Virus record (IMG/VR): IMGVR_UViG_3300008952_003220
Coordinates: 1-64,000 of that record
Origin: a virus
DNA length: 64,000 nt
Direction: 5' to 3' (one strand)
Part shown: positions 49,473-58,274 of the stretch, piece by piece
Layout: each line of letters begins with the position of its first letter
Numbering within the stretch: position 1 is the stretch's first letter
The notes under the pieces: generated by a model
Database searches by the model: none
What the model was told of the DNA's origin: nothing
What the model saw: only the letters and a program-made list of their open reading frames with translations
Program-made: the position numbers and the translations under genes

Positions 49473-50510
49473 ATGACTCATGTTAAGCCAGGTAATGTTG
49501 ACTGTGTAATATACCACGCTGATTGTACAGACGGTTTTGGTGCTGCATATTCTGCTTGGAAGCTATTGGGAAATCGTTCTGAATATTACCCCTGTAAGCA
49601 TGGAACAGCTCCGCCAGATATTAAAGGAAAGACAGTTGCTATTCTTGATTTTTCTTTTGATAATGCAACTATTAAAAAGATGATTAAAGATGCTGAAGGG
49701 CTTATAGTGATTGATCATCATAAATCTGCAATGGTCGAGCTTCATGATATATCTAACACTCACTTTGATATGACCAAGAGCGGTGCAATGCTAGCATGGG
49801 AATTCTTCCACCCCGGAAAAGAATCACCAAAGTTTATTCAATATATTCAAGATAGAGATCTCTGGAAATGGGAGCTTCCATATTCTAAAGAATTTGCTGC
49901 AGCTTTTGATATGGTTCCTTTTGAGTTTGAAGAATTTGAGAAGTTCGAGGATGACTCTGTGTTTGATGATGCCATTAAGAGAGGATCGTATATACTGGCC
50001 TATAGTAAGACAGTTGTGAAGAAGGTTTGTGAAAAGGCAGTTTCTAGAAAGTACAAAGGAATGGATGTTTTAATTGTTAATTCATCACACTGGATGTCTG
50101 AGATTGGTGCACGACTATCACCTGATTGTGACTTTGCTGTAATTTGGTACTATGATCATAATGATAGAATCAATAAGATAAGTCTTAGATCTTTTCATGA
50201 TCATGTTGATGTTTCTGAGATTGCTAAGGATTTTGGAGGCGGCGGCCATAGAAAAGCTGGAGGCTTTCAAATAAGTGGAGAGCTTTGTGTCGATGATATA
50301 TTTGACATTGAAGAAGAGCAAGAAGAAGACGTAGTTGACACTTCTCAGGTTAAGGAAGAGATTAAAAAGCTAAAAGAGGAGTTACAGGAGAAAGGCGGTG
50401 ACGTCAAGGAAGAAGAATTTGAAAAGCTCGAAGAGCAGATAGAAAAGATTGCTAGTGGTAAATCTCTAGAAAGTGAAAATCACGATAGCCAGCAAGCAGA
50501 AGATAGATGA
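49473..50510 (+). CDS. DHH/DHHA1 phosphoesterase with acidic coiled-coil tail
   Basis: The 345-residue protein has the DHH family set: VIYHADCTDGFGAAYSAW, AILDFSFD, LIVIDHHKSA, and the DHHA1 loop DFGGGGHRKAGGFQ at about residues 250-263. Relatives include NrnA-type nano-RNases and other phosphoesterases that degrade short oligonucleotides or cyclic dinucleotides. Residues 275-345 form a highly charged coiled coil not usual for the family. Degrading oligonucleotides or cyclic-dinucleotide alarm signals are both possible; sequence does not decide. Confidence 0.8.
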   Translation: MTHVKPGNVDCVIYHADCTDGFGAAYSAWKLLGNRSEYYPCKHGTAPPDIKGKTVAILDFSFDNATIKKMIKDAEGLIVIDHHKSAMVELHDISNTHFDMTKSGAMLAWEFFHPGKESPKFIQYIQDRDLWKWELPYSKEFAAAFDMVPFEFEEFEKFEDDSVFDDAIKRGSYILAYSKTVVKKVCEKAVSRKYKGMDVLIVNSSHWMSEIGARLSPDCDFAVIWYYDHNDRINKISLRSFHDHVDVSEIAKDFGGGGHRKAGGFQISGELCVDDIFDIEEEQEEDVVDTSQVKEEIKKLKEELQEKGGDVKEEEFEKLEEQIEKIASGKSLESENHDSQQAEDR

Positions 50511-50538
50511 GACCAGAATGGGATGATCACATAATAAA

Positions 50539-51630
50539 ATGAATGATGATAAATTAAAAGATATTTTAAGAATAGCAAGAGACTATGGGTTTTGTATTGT
50601 TCCTGATGACAATGAAGTTCTTGCTATTAATCATCACACTGTTGGAGGCAGTTTTAGCCAGAAACTAGGCTATCTTGAAATAGATCCAGTTTCATTTTTT
50701 TCATCATTACAAGTATTGGGCACTGTATCATCTTGTCTCGAAAAAAAGAAAGAAGTATTTATTCATTCTCTACCTAGATCAGGAGGAAACCACCTACATG
50801 CCACACTTCATTATCATCCTGAAGTTTTTTGTCTTTCTGAAAGAGAAGATCCCAGAAACAATAGTGCACAAGATGTCTTTGGAAAATTTAGTCCTATAAC
50901 ATTCTATAAGATGATTAGCTCAAAATGTCTTGTCTGGAAAGTTACTGGTGTCAGAGATCCATCTTTGATTATTTACTTTGACAAAGTGTGTAAAGATCAT
51001 GTTTCTATTTTTAATTTTAGGCACCCTTACTTGGTATTTTTATCAGCTAAGCGGGAAGAACTAAAGGGAAATAGCTCATATCACTGGCTCAAAGAAAGCT
51101 GGCCTAATCGTCCCAATTTGCTAAGCATAGTTTGTGATTATTTTAAAAATATAAAACAGTCACATTTAATCAATCCTGATCGAAAAATAACCTATCAAGA
51201 GATATGTGCTGCGCAGGCACTACAGCTAAGTCACATATCTTATGCAATAAATAGAGGAATTACTTCTACTATAGCATTTCATGAAGAATTGCTAGCTAAT
51301 AAAGATAAAATGGAATCAATTTATAATACTCTAGGGCTAGCTTGTGACTCTCAGGTTTATTCTTTTAAAGCATTTATTAGTGATATGCAGGAGAAGAATA
51401 GTGATGACTATGATATCTCTGATGGACTTATAGGATTTGGAGGCTACAATCCCGAACGTAAGATTTTGCTTAAAGATGAGATTAACATTTTAAATGAGAA
51501 TCGGCATGATGCGGAAATGATGATTGATCTTGTTTGTGAATTTTCAAAAAAAAATAATGTTGATGAAGAGGTTATTTTTAAATTTAGAGAATTTTATCTG
51601 GAAAAGATTAATAACTTGGAACAAAGATGA
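50539..51630 (+). CDS. Sulfotransferase-like protein (second copy)
   Basis: The 363-residue protein has the P-loop-type PAPS site FIHSLPRSGGNHLHATLHYH (residues about 75-94) and VSIFNFRHPYLVFLSAKREE as the 3'-phosphate segment. It differs from the gene at 38357 in length and detail, so the pair are not a recent duplication. The acceptor is unknown. The gene ends in a four-base ATGA overlap with dCMP deaminase. No clear RBS is seen before ATG 50539. Confidence 0.65.
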   Translation: MNDDKLKDILRIARDYGFCIVPDDNEVLAINHHTVGGSFSQKLGYLEIDPVSFFSSLQVLGTVSSCLEKKKEVFIHSLPRSGGNHLHATLHYHPEVFCLSEREDPRNNSAQDVFGKFSPITFYKMISSKCLVWKVTGVRDPSLIIYFDKVCKDHVSIFNFRHPYLVFLSAKREELKGNSSYHWLKESWPNRPNLLSIVCDYFKNIKQSHLINPDRKITYQEICAAQALQLSHISYAINRGITSTIAFHEELLANKDKMESIYNTLGLACDSQVYSFKAFISDMQEKNSDDYDISDGLIGFGGYNPERKILLKDEINILNENRHDAEMMIDLVCEFSKKNNVDEEVIFKFREFYLEKINNLEQR

Positions 51631-52037
51631 GACTACATCGACCTAGCTGGGATAAAATTTGGATGCAATTTGCTCAGTCAATATCAACAAGATCCTGTGA
51701 TCCGCGTCATCAGGTTGGGGCAATCATAGTGACAGATGATAATACTCAAGTCCTGGCTATCGGATACAATGGAGATCAAAAAGGAGGATCTAATGCAATA
51801 GAGTCATTGGAGCCCGGTCAGTCAGGCTTTATTCATGCTGAAATTAACGCTCTAATAAAGTGTGACTACAACAACCCTAAGAGAAAGATTATGTATGTAA
51901 CACTTTCACCCTGTAAGATGTGTGCAAAGTCAATTGTAAATTCTGGTATTAGTGAGGTTATCTACTTTGAAGATTACAGATCTGATGAGGGAGTTCGACT
52001 TTTATCTGAATTGGGGATTCTTGTTAGAAAATTCTAA
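51627..52037 (+). CDS. Deoxycytidylate (dCMP) deaminase
   Basis: The 136-residue enzyme has the zinc-dependent cytidine deaminase signature: FIHAEINALIKC (His ligand and catalytic Glu) and LSPCKMCAKSIVNSGI (two Cys ligands), with STRSCDPRHQVGAII near the N-terminus typical of phage dCMP deaminases. It converts dCMP to dUMP for thymidylate synthesis. It belongs functionally with ThyX, Tk and the Tmk/ThyA-like fusion. Confidence 0.88.
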   Translation: MRLHRPSWDKIWMQFAQSISTRSCDPRHQVGAIIVTDDNTQVLAIGYNGDQKGGSNAIESLEPGQSGFIHAEINALIKCDYNNPKRKIMYVTLSPCKMCAKSIVNSGISEVIYFEDYRSDEGVRLLSELGILVRKF

Positions 52038-52082
52038 AACTTGTTAGATAATTAATATTGTCTTTAACTGACAGTTGTGATA

Positions 52083-52364
52083 ATGAGAGTTAAAAAGAAA
52101 AAGCTTTTAGATTTGATTTCACTTCTTATTGAAGGAAATCAAGATGCTATTGAAGAGAAGCTTAGTGTATTTGCAGGTCCAAAGGATTCTAGAAGTATTA
52201 TAATAAGTAACGGCTTAAAGATAAGACATACAGATTCTGGCCTTGTTTACACAGTTGATAGGGTTTTATTTACACCCGGTGGAAATCCAGAAATAAGATG
52301 CACTCGTCCTGGGTGGTCCATAGTTATTACAGCAGATGAATTCAAGGATTATGAGAGGCACTAA
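52083..52364 (+). CDS. Small protein with tag-like N-terminus
   Basis: Starting at ATG 52083 (a GTG two codons earlier is also in frame), the 93-residue protein opens with MRVKKKKLLDLISLLIEG, a basic amphipathic helix like the tags elsewhere in the window. The rest is a small beta-rich domain (GLKIRHTDSGLVYTVDRVLF, then RCTRPGWSIVITADEF). Function unknown. It overlaps the SOD-like gene by one base. Confidence 0.5.
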   Translation: MRVKKKKLLDLISLLIEGNQDAIEEKLSVFAGPKDSRSIIISNGLKIRHTDSGLVYTVDRVLFTPGGNPEIRCTRPGWSIVITADEFKDYERH

Positions 52365-53056
52365 TGTCATTTACCAATAAAGATCTTAAAGAAAACATAA
52401 GAAAGTCTTTAAGCTTTGATCAAGATAAAGAGCAGCTTGCTGAAGCCTACGTTGCCCAACAGAAACAGTTTAATCTTTCAACTGAGCTTTTAAGCCAGGC
52501 TAACAAAGATAATCATATTGAGCTTTATCAGAAGTACATTGAGAATTTTAATAGAATAAGTGCTGAGCTAGACACAGCAGATAGATCTGATGTTAATTCA
52601 AATAATTCTCAATATAGATCTCTTAAGATAGATGAGACATATAACATGAATGCTGCTTATCTTCATGAGCTCTATTTTGCTAACATTAGTGATCTTCACA
52701 GTGAGATAGCAATGGACTCTTTATCATATATGAGACTCTCTAGAGATTTTGGAACTTTTGATGCTTGGCAGAAGGACTTTATAGCGTGCTGCTCAGCATC
52801 CCGATGTGGCTGGGCTATGACATATCTAAATACATACACACAGAGCTATATGAATGTTCCAGTTGATCTTCATAGTCTTGAGGTTCCAGTCGGATGCTAT
52901 CCGATCATTGTTATGGATGTATGGCAGCATGCATATTATAAAGACTATTTAAAGGATGTTAAGACATATACTTATGCAATGATGAAACAGCTAAATTGGC
53001 ATGTCATAGAGTCAAGATTTAGAAAGGCTGAGAACGTCTTGTTGGCATTGAGGTAA
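52364..53056 (+). CDS. Fe/Mn superoxide dismutase-like protein
   Basis: The 230-residue protein keeps the SOD metal-site pattern: His51 in NHIELYQKYIENFN, His101 in AAYLHELYFANIS, then CGWAMTYLN, and Asp185 and His189 in MDVWQHAYYKDY. The usual DVWEHAYY has Gln for Glu here. Enzymatic SOD removes superoxide; phage relatives may instead be virion proteins. About 45 extra residues at the N-terminus precede the SOD part. It overlaps both neighbours by one base and lies among tagged proteins. Confidence 0.75.
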   Translation: MSFTNKDLKENIRKSLSFDQDKEQLAEAYVAQQKQFNLSTELLSQANKDNHIELYQKYIENFNRISAELDTADRSDVNSNNSQYRSLKIDETYNMNAAYLHELYFANISDLHSEIAMDSLSYMRLSRDFGTFDAWQKDFIACCSASRCGWAMTYLNTYTQSYMNVPVDLHSLEVPVGCYPIIVMDVWQHAYYKDYLKDVKTYTYAMMKQLNWHVIESRFRKAENVLLALR

Positions 53057-53685
53057 TGATGAAAGTCAATAGTCGTAAATTTAAAGGTCTTATCCTATCT
53101 GAGCTAAAGAGAATAATTTCTGAGCAAGATGTTGATATTGATACAGATGTTAGTGAAGATCAACCAGAGCCTACATTTTCATCAGCGGATGACCAGATAG
53201 ATAGCTTTATTATTAAATTTGAAAATGAATCAATTAAAAGAGAGGGAGATGTCATTTCTGTCTCTCTAGATGAGTCTTTAGGATCACTCACACTTAGAGC
53301 TCTCCTAGAGCAGGAAGAAGCAGAGGAAGGGGCACCAGTAGAAGATGATGCAGATGTTGCTGTCGACGACGAATCAGAAGAGATGGGTTCATCTCCGTCG
53401 ATAGAAGCAGAAGAGCTCCCTAAACCTGAAATTGATATTGATTCATTTAGTAAGAGAGTAGCGAGACTTGCTTTGAATTACGAGACACTTCTTAATATAC
53501 CAGCAGTTATAATCAATAGAACAGTTGACTTTCTTAGAGAAAACTATGAAGAGTCAGACGTTGAAAGGCTTAAGCAAATTCTTGAAACTGAATATGACTT
53601 TGAGATAGACGGTAAAGAAAAGGAAACTCAAATTCCGTATGCTGTGGGGGCATGGGCTGGAGGCACAGGAGCAGGCGGTGCTTAA
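53056..53685 (+). CDS. Acidic tagged protein of a conserved phage family
   Basis: The 209-residue protein begins MMKVNSRKFKGLILSELKR, then IISEQD: a basic amphipathic helix ending in I-S-E. A very acidic linker (residues 25-130) leads to a conserved-looking helical domain (SFSKRVARLALNYETLLNIP, AVIINRTVDFLRENYEESD) and a Gly/Ala-rich end. I have seen this domain in marine phage proteins with similar N-termini. Function unknown; candidate packaged protein. Its stop overlaps the next ATG. Confidence 0.6.
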   Translation: MMKVNSRKFKGLILSELKRIISEQDVDIDTDVSEDQPEPTFSSADDQIDSFIIKFENESIKREGDVISVSLDESLGSLTLRALLEQEEAEEGAPVEDDADVAVDDESEEMGSSPSIEAEELPKPEIDIDSFSKRVARLALNYETLLNIPAVIINRTVDFLRENYEESDVERLKQILETEYDFEIDGKEKETQIPYAVGAWAGGTGAGGA

Positions 53686-53984
53686 TGAAAAAGCCCGAAG
53701 AAAAATATATCGACTTTGAAACAAAGAAGACACTTCATTTCAATATAACAAGAGAGTCTCATAGCAGCCTAAGAATAGCATGCTTTCAGCGAAGACTTTC
53801 TATGCAGGAGGTCTTTGAAGAGCTTGCAATTTTAGTATCTGAGGAGTCACCAGTTCTGATAAAGATTCTTGATGATCTTTCTGAAAAGAAACGTCAAAAA
53901 ATTATTAAAAAATTATCGGAAACAGATGCAGAATCTTTGTTTAATATTATAGAAAAAGAAAACCCATTAGTGAGTTCTGAATGA
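53685..53984 (+). CDS. Ribbon-helix-helix-like small protein
   Basis: The start is ATG 53685 in a TAATG overlap with the preceding stop; a longer frame from 53652 only rereads the upstream gene. The 99-residue protein has TLHFNITRESHSSLRIACFQ followed by RRLSMQEVFEELAILV. This strand-helix-helix arrangement resembles Arc/MetJ-type DNA-binding proteins. It may be a phage regulator. The C-terminal half is a charged helix. Confidence 0.55.
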   Translation: MKKPEEKYIDFETKKTLHFNITRESHSSLRIACFQRRLSMQEVFEELAILVSEESPVLIKILDDLSEKKRQKIIKKLSETDAESLFNIIEKENPLVSSE

Positions 53985-54256
53985 TAAATTGGCTTAAGAA
54001 TATATTTAAAAGAGATTCTGTTACTAGAGTTAAAAATCTAGAGATACAGTGTCTTTACTTGCATACTAGACTTCACGATGTTGAAAAATTAATATCCAAG
54101 CAGTCTGAGATACTTGCTAACATTGCTCATGTGCAATCTGAGATATCTAATATTATCTGGTCGGAGGGAACTAGGTCAGGAGATGGGTCTTCTGAAAGTA
54201 AGTCAATGTTTTCACAAAAATTTACTATATCGAAAGATGATGATTTTTTAAACTAG
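53981..54256 (+). CDS. Small coiled-coil protein
   Basis: The 91-residue protein has a basic, hydrophobic start (MINWLKNIFKRDS) and a coiled coil through residues 18-55, then a polar tail. ATGA-type overlap links it to the previous gene. It directly precedes the holin-like gene and could be an accessory lysis protein, but nothing specific supports this. Confidence 0.5.
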   Translation: MINWLKNIFKRDSVTRVKNLEIQCLYLHTRLHDVEKLISKQSEILANIAHVQSEISNIIWSEGTRSGDGSSESKSMFSQKFTISKDDDFLN

Positions 54257-54265
54257 GAATGAAAG

Positions 54266-54460
54266 ATGAAGGTAGGAATTTTAGATAGAATATTAGAGAA
54301 GGCAATCTCTAGAAAGCTTCTTGTTTTTTGTACAGCAACCGGATTGATGGCATGGGACGGACTAGATTCTGAGACATGGGGAATGGTAGCAATAGTCTAT
54401 ATCGGAGGCCAGGCAGTTGTTGATACTATGAAAGCCTACCGGTTTGGTGATAGGGAATGA
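54266..54460 (+). CDS. Candidate holin
   Basis: The 64-residue protein has a short basic N-terminus and two hydrophobic segments (LLVFCTATGLMAW, and WGMVAIVYIGGQAVVDT) with a short acidic turn. It ends with a charged tail: small size and topology of a class II-type holin. The next two genes look like a spanin pair. A holin would release the amidase encoded at 22.9 kb. The family is not recognised with certainty. Confidence 0.6.
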   Translation: MKVGILDRILEKAISRKLLVFCTATGLMAWDGLDSETWGMVAIVYIGGQAVVDTMKAYRFGDRE

Positions 54461-54861
54461 CCCTATCAGCTTTTAAGCTGGCATTGAAAAAAGCAATAGC
54501 CTGGTGCAAGCACCATTGGAAGATTTTGCTTTTGATGGCTTGGTCTGTTGTTATATGGGTCGTAGCTAGAAGATCACTGAATAGTCATAAAAAAGCCCTA
54601 GATTTAACAATTAAAAGCTATAAAGCTGAGATCGACGCCATCCAGAGCACTCATGAGAAAGAAATAGAGAAAAGAAACAGGGCAATTGAAACTTATCGGG
54701 TTGTGATACAGGAAGCAGAAAAGGCATACTCTGAATCTCAAGAGGAGCTTGGAGTTCTAAAGAGAGAGAGGCTAAAGGATCTTGTTAATCAATATGCTGA
54801 TGACCCCGAAAGCTTAAATAACATTATTGAATCTGAATTTGGATTTACCTATGTTAAGTAA
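54457..54861 (+). CDS. Candidate inner-membrane spanin (Rz-like)
   Basis: The 134-residue protein has a single transmembrane segment (ILLLMAWSVVIWVVARR, residues about 23-39) and then a long coiled coil (residues 45-115). This is the layout of i-spanins, which link to an outer-membrane partner and disrupt the outer membrane at the end of lysis. It overlaps the holin candidate by four bases and the next exported protein by about ten. Confidence 0.6.
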   Translation: MTLSAFKLALKKAIAWCKHHWKILLLMAWSVVIWVVARRSLNSHKKALDLTIKSYKAEIDAIQSTHEKEIEKRNRAIETYRVVIQEAEKAYSESQEELGVLKRERLKDLVNQYADDPESLNNIIESEFGFTYVK

Positions 54862-55315
54862 GGCTTTTATTATATTGCTTCCGATTCTTTTTTCTCAGAA
54901 CGTTCTTGCAGATGACGAGGTGGAGCAGCCCAAGTATGCTCACCTTGAAGTGGGAGAGACAGCTCCTTTTAATGGAACACTCTTTAATGGGCCTGCACTT
55001 TCTCAGATCTTGGTTGAAAGCCAGTACTCATTTGATGAGTGTGATTTAAGAGTTGAATTTGAGAAGAACTTGATTGCTGCTGATTATCAATTAAGACTAG
55101 ACACATTGCAAGCCGGATATGATTCTCTAAGTGAGAGGCACGATCTTTTAATGTCCATTAAAAATGATGAGATTGAGACATACAGAAGTCTGGCTCTTGA
55201 AATGCCGAACAAAAATAATCAATGGTGGCTTGCCGGCGGTGTTGTCGTGGGTGTTGCCATAACAGTTTCAGCTGCGTGGGCTATGGGACAAGTTTCTGCT
55301 ATATCAGCAAATTAA
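54851..55315 (+). CDS. Exported membrane protein, lysis-associated
   Basis: From ATG 54851 the 154-residue protein starts with a signal sequence (MLSKAFIILLPILFSQNVLA). A periplasmic region with a coiled coil (EFEKNLIAADYQLRLDTLQA) follows, and a C-terminal transmembrane segment (WWLAGGVVVGVAITVSAAW) ends it. There is no lipobox, so it is not a classical o-spanin. I infer a partner in the lysis complex because it overlaps the spanin-like gene. A longer frame from TTG 54827 exists. Confidence 0.5.
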   Translation: MLSKAFIILLPILFSQNVLADDEVEQPKYAHLEVGETAPFNGTLFNGPALSQILVESQYSFDECDLRVEFEKNLIAADYQLRLDTLQAGYDSLSERHDLLMSIKNDEIETYRSLALEMPNKNNQWWLAGGVVVGVAITVSAAWAMGQVSAISAN

Positions 55316-55351
55316 GAATTTGTCTTCATAATTAATCTTGAGGTCGAAGTT

Positions 55352-57469
55352 ATGAAAGTAAAAGTAAAGAAATCTGCTTTAGTTGACTTTTTAAAAAGTA
55401 AGATTAATGAAGATATCAGCTCAGCTGAGCACAACACAGTTTTAGGAATTGATATAGAGGACGAGGGTCCTATTGAACCAGTTGAGATGATGGCAACACA
55501 GCTTGCAGTTGAAAGACCCCCAGTTGATGACCCTGAGTTTATTCCCGCTTCTATCTCTGAGCTAGCAAACTCTGCGTCTGCAATAGCCCAGGAGTGCCCA
55601 GGGCCTCAGCTTGAGTGGTTTTACAGAAAGCTTCATGAGCTACTTGATGTTGCTCTTGATAGGCAGGATGCAGCAGAAAGAGATGACTCTGTGCTTCATA
55701 GTGAAGAAGAGGAGCTTAAGGATCTTAAGAACGGCGACCTGGCCGAGACTATTGTAAGAAAGTTTCTTAGGGGAAAAATTTTACCAGAGGGTCTAAATAC
55801 AGATCAGCAGGATCTTGTTAATCGGGCTTCAGCCAGGATGCAAAGCATAGAAGATGCAGGCATCATGGCACAGCGGCTAGCAGATTTTTCTGAATTTGAA
55901 GGCATGGATGAGTGGGAGATAAGTACAGAGCTCGAGGATGCCTTTACCTTTGGTGACACACCTCTTAGCCAGCCCAAAGCTGAGCCGAAAATTCAGCCAG
56001 AGCCAGAGCCACAGCCTGAAGAAGCAGAAGATGAAGATATTGATGACGACGGCTATGAAGACCCGCGTGGGCTTGAAGAGCCAATAACGAAGAGCACGAA
56101 AAAATCTAGGGCTATCGAGGATGCTACAGAATTCTTTTTAAAAAATAAGGACAAGTATGTTTTAGATCTATTTCAAATTAGGCTAGGGTCTGGAAGAGAT
56201 GTTGTACCATTTGACGTCAGATTTGCTAAAAACTCGGATGAATCCGAGTCTGTAGTAGATGGTGTTATGCATGATCTTAAAAATACTGGAGCATTTGGAG
56301 ACGATATTGATGATATAAGAGATCACTTAGAGAATTACGTCTTGTCATTCCTCAAGGATCCAGAGAAGGTATTACCACAAGATATACAAATTGGAGATGC
56401 TAACGCAATTGTCGATGCTCTTATTAAAAAGCATGGGGATGCTGATGATCTTGATAAGTTTCTCCAAGACGCAGAGGACGCTGCAGCTCAAGCAGAAGAT
56501 TTTGGGTATACTCCATTTTACATCCGTCTCATAGCTTCAGACTATTATCTTACACGTGACGAACCTGTTGAAGACACAGATGAATATTTTGGTGAAGAGG
56601 GTGAGGAGCTTAGTGATGAAGAGGTGGCTGAGATTAGAAAGAAATTTAGAGAGGAATCTCGACAACAGGCGCTTGATCTTGAATTTAGTCCGGGATCTCT
56701 AGTATTGAGTAACAAAGCTCTGCGGGCTTTAATGGAAGAAATTGCTTCTGATATGGGAACCGGTCTCGGAAACGTCAGAAATGTCGTATATGACGATCTT
56801 AAGATGATGGGAATGGACATGGATATTCTTAAGAAGCGCATGCGCGCCGCGAAGCTTCCGGGAGGTAGAGAGGCAATTCCATCTGTATACGACCCACTTC
56901 TTGTTACAGCAGCAGAGGACATTATAGACAAATCATACGAATTGTTTAGATATAGTCTTGATAGGTATGTTGAAGCTCTTGATCCTGATGAGGCAGCTGA
57001 GTTTGCAAGTGTTTTCAGCAGGGCATATGAACCAGGAATTGAGGGATACATGAGATTGCAAGATATATCCGGCGGTGAAAAGATAGATGATCCTGAGAAC
57101 TTTAGAAGGACGCGAAAGGCTTTTGAGGCAATTCAGATATTTTTAGATGAACTAGCTAAAGAGATGGTTCCAGACTCTCAAAAAGAAGCGAAAGAAGGCG
57201 GAATCAGAGCATTTATGCTTGATATTAAGGACTCTGGCGCACTGGAAGAGGATAGAAGAGATGACTTTGATGAATTCTTGGCAAGGAAAATTAAAAGATT
57301 TGACAGCTTTAAGAGGGATGAAGACTTCTTAATGTCAGCAATTGATACAGCACTTGCCAAGTCAGAAAAGCGTGCAGCAAGATACATTAAACAGCTAGAG
57401 AAAGAAAGGGTCGGCAGAGAGAAAAAACAGATGTCAGAACTTTCTCGATTAATTGATAGTGTTATTTAA
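55352..57469 (+). CDS. Large acidic tagged protein
   Basis: The 705-residue protein begins MKVKVKKSALVDFLKSKINE, a tag of the shared type, and is otherwise strongly acidic. It has a Pro/Glu-rich linker (residues about 205-250) and several helical domains, one beginning ATEFFLKNKDKYVLDLFQIR. No catalytic motif is recognised. AGGTCGAAGTT upstream is a weak RBS. Size and charge would suit an internal capsid or core protein; this is inference. Confidence 0.6.
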   Translation: MKVKVKKSALVDFLKSKINEDISSAEHNTVLGIDIEDEGPIEPVEMMATQLAVERPPVDDPEFIPASISELANSASAIAQECPGPQLEWFYRKLHELLDVALDRQDAAERDDSVLHSEEEELKDLKNGDLAETIVRKFLRGKILPEGLNTDQQDLVNRASARMQSIEDAGIMAQRLADFSEFEGMDEWEISTELEDAFTFGDTPLSQPKAEPKIQPEPEPQPEEAEDEDIDDDGYEDPRGLEEPITKSTKKSRAIEDATEFFLKNKDKYVLDLFQIRLGSGRDVVPFDVRFAKNSDESESVVDGVMHDLKNTGAFGDDIDDIRDHLENYVLSFLKDPEKVLPQDIQIGDANAIVDALIKKHGDADDLDKFLQDAEDAAAQAEDFGYTPFYIRLIASDYYLTRDEPVEDTDEYFGEEGEELSDEEVAEIRKKFREESRQQALDLEFSPGSLVLSNKALRALMEEIASDMGTGLGNVRNVVYDDLKMMGMDMDILKKRMRAAKLPGGREAIPSVYDPLLVTAAEDIIDKSYELFRYSLDRYVEALDPDEAAEFASVFSRAYEPGIEGYMRLQDISGGEKIDDPENFRRTRKAFEAIQIFLDELAKEMVPDSQKEAKEGGIRAFMLDIKDSGALEEDRRDDFDEFLARKIKRFDSFKRDEDFLMSAIDTALAKSEKRAARYIKQLEKERVGREKKQMSELSRLIDSVI

Positions 57470-57473
57470 TAAT

Positions 57474-57920
57474 ATGAAAAGCTTACTAAATTTCATTGAT
57501 GACAGATTTATTGAAGAGGGTGTAAATAGAGACCCAGGCACATCATCTGTCAGAGGTGTTCTTGGAAGTCTTGTTGAAAGTACAATGCCCCGAGGCTTGC
57601 CGATAGAAGTGGAGACATCTAAGTGGGTGACAAAGTCTAATCCAGAAAGGCTTGTTAGAAGATTTTCATTTGAAAGCTTCGACTCTCTAATGTTTTTTCT
57701 CAATGAGCTATTGGGATATCAAGAAGAAAAGATGCATCACGCTGATATAACTGTTTCTAATAGAGAGATTACAGTGTCTTCATACACACATGATATTGAT
57801 AAGGTAACAGATCTAGATTTATCACTTTCTGGATTTTGCGATGAAATATATGAAGATTTACAGTTTATGAAACTATCAAGAAGACAGGCGCATGAAAGAG
57901 AAATCAACAGTCTTAGTTAG
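57474..57920 (+). CDS. Hypothetical protein
   Basis: From ATG 57474, five bases after the previous stop, the protein has 148 residues and begins MKSLLNFIDDRFIEEG, a possible but less basic version of the tag. The rest is mixed alpha/beta with no recognised motif. It overlaps the next gene by 29 bases. Function unknown. Confidence 0.55.
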   Translation: MKSLLNFIDDRFIEEGVNRDPGTSSVRGVLGSLVESTMPRGLPIEVETSKWVTKSNPERLVRRFSFESFDSLMFFLNELLGYQEEKMHHADITVSNREITVSSYTHDIDKVTDLDLSLSGFCDEIYEDLQFMKLSRRQAHEREINSLS

Positions 57921-58269
57921 TGATTCTATATCTGAAAAAGTTGACTTTAATCAATTTTACGATGAAGATCACGAGACGCCTACAGCTATGTGCAGCATAG
58001 AAACTAAGCACTTCGCTATGTCATTTCCAGTTCTTGAGATTATTAAAACACCGGATACTTTAGAAATTTCATTTACACTAAATGTATCTCAGATTAATAG
58101 TATTATTCTTTTAAAAGATGCTGAAAAGATATGCTTAGATGTGGGAAATTCAAAGATAGTCTTTGAAAATTGCAAGATTAATTTATTTTCTTCTTCTGTT
58201 TATCAGGCTAGTGAGCATCTATGTAGGCTAATTGTTGAATCTGATAATATTTATAGCAAAGGAGCTTGA
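57892..58269 (+). CDS. Hypothetical beta-rich protein
   Basis: The 125-residue protein is mostly short beta-strands (HFAMSFPVLEIIKTPDTLEI, SKIVFENCKINLFSSSVY) with no signal peptide, membrane segment or recognised domain. Overlap with both neighbours indicates it is part of the same operon. Function unknown. Confidence 0.5.
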   Translation: MKEKSTVLVSDSISEKVDFNQFYDEDHETPTAMCSIETKHFAMSFPVLEIIKTPDTLEISFTLNVSQINSIILLKDAEKICLDVGNSKIVFENCKINLFSSSVYQASEHLCRLIVESDNIYSKGA

Positions 58270-58274
58270 GTCAA

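Noticed and set aside
56545-57051. A 168-codon minus-strand open frame in the 705-residue tagged protein gene
   Set aside because: Antisense shadow of an acidic, codon-biased gene; the translation is Ser/Leu-rich low complexity and the + strand frame is far better supported.
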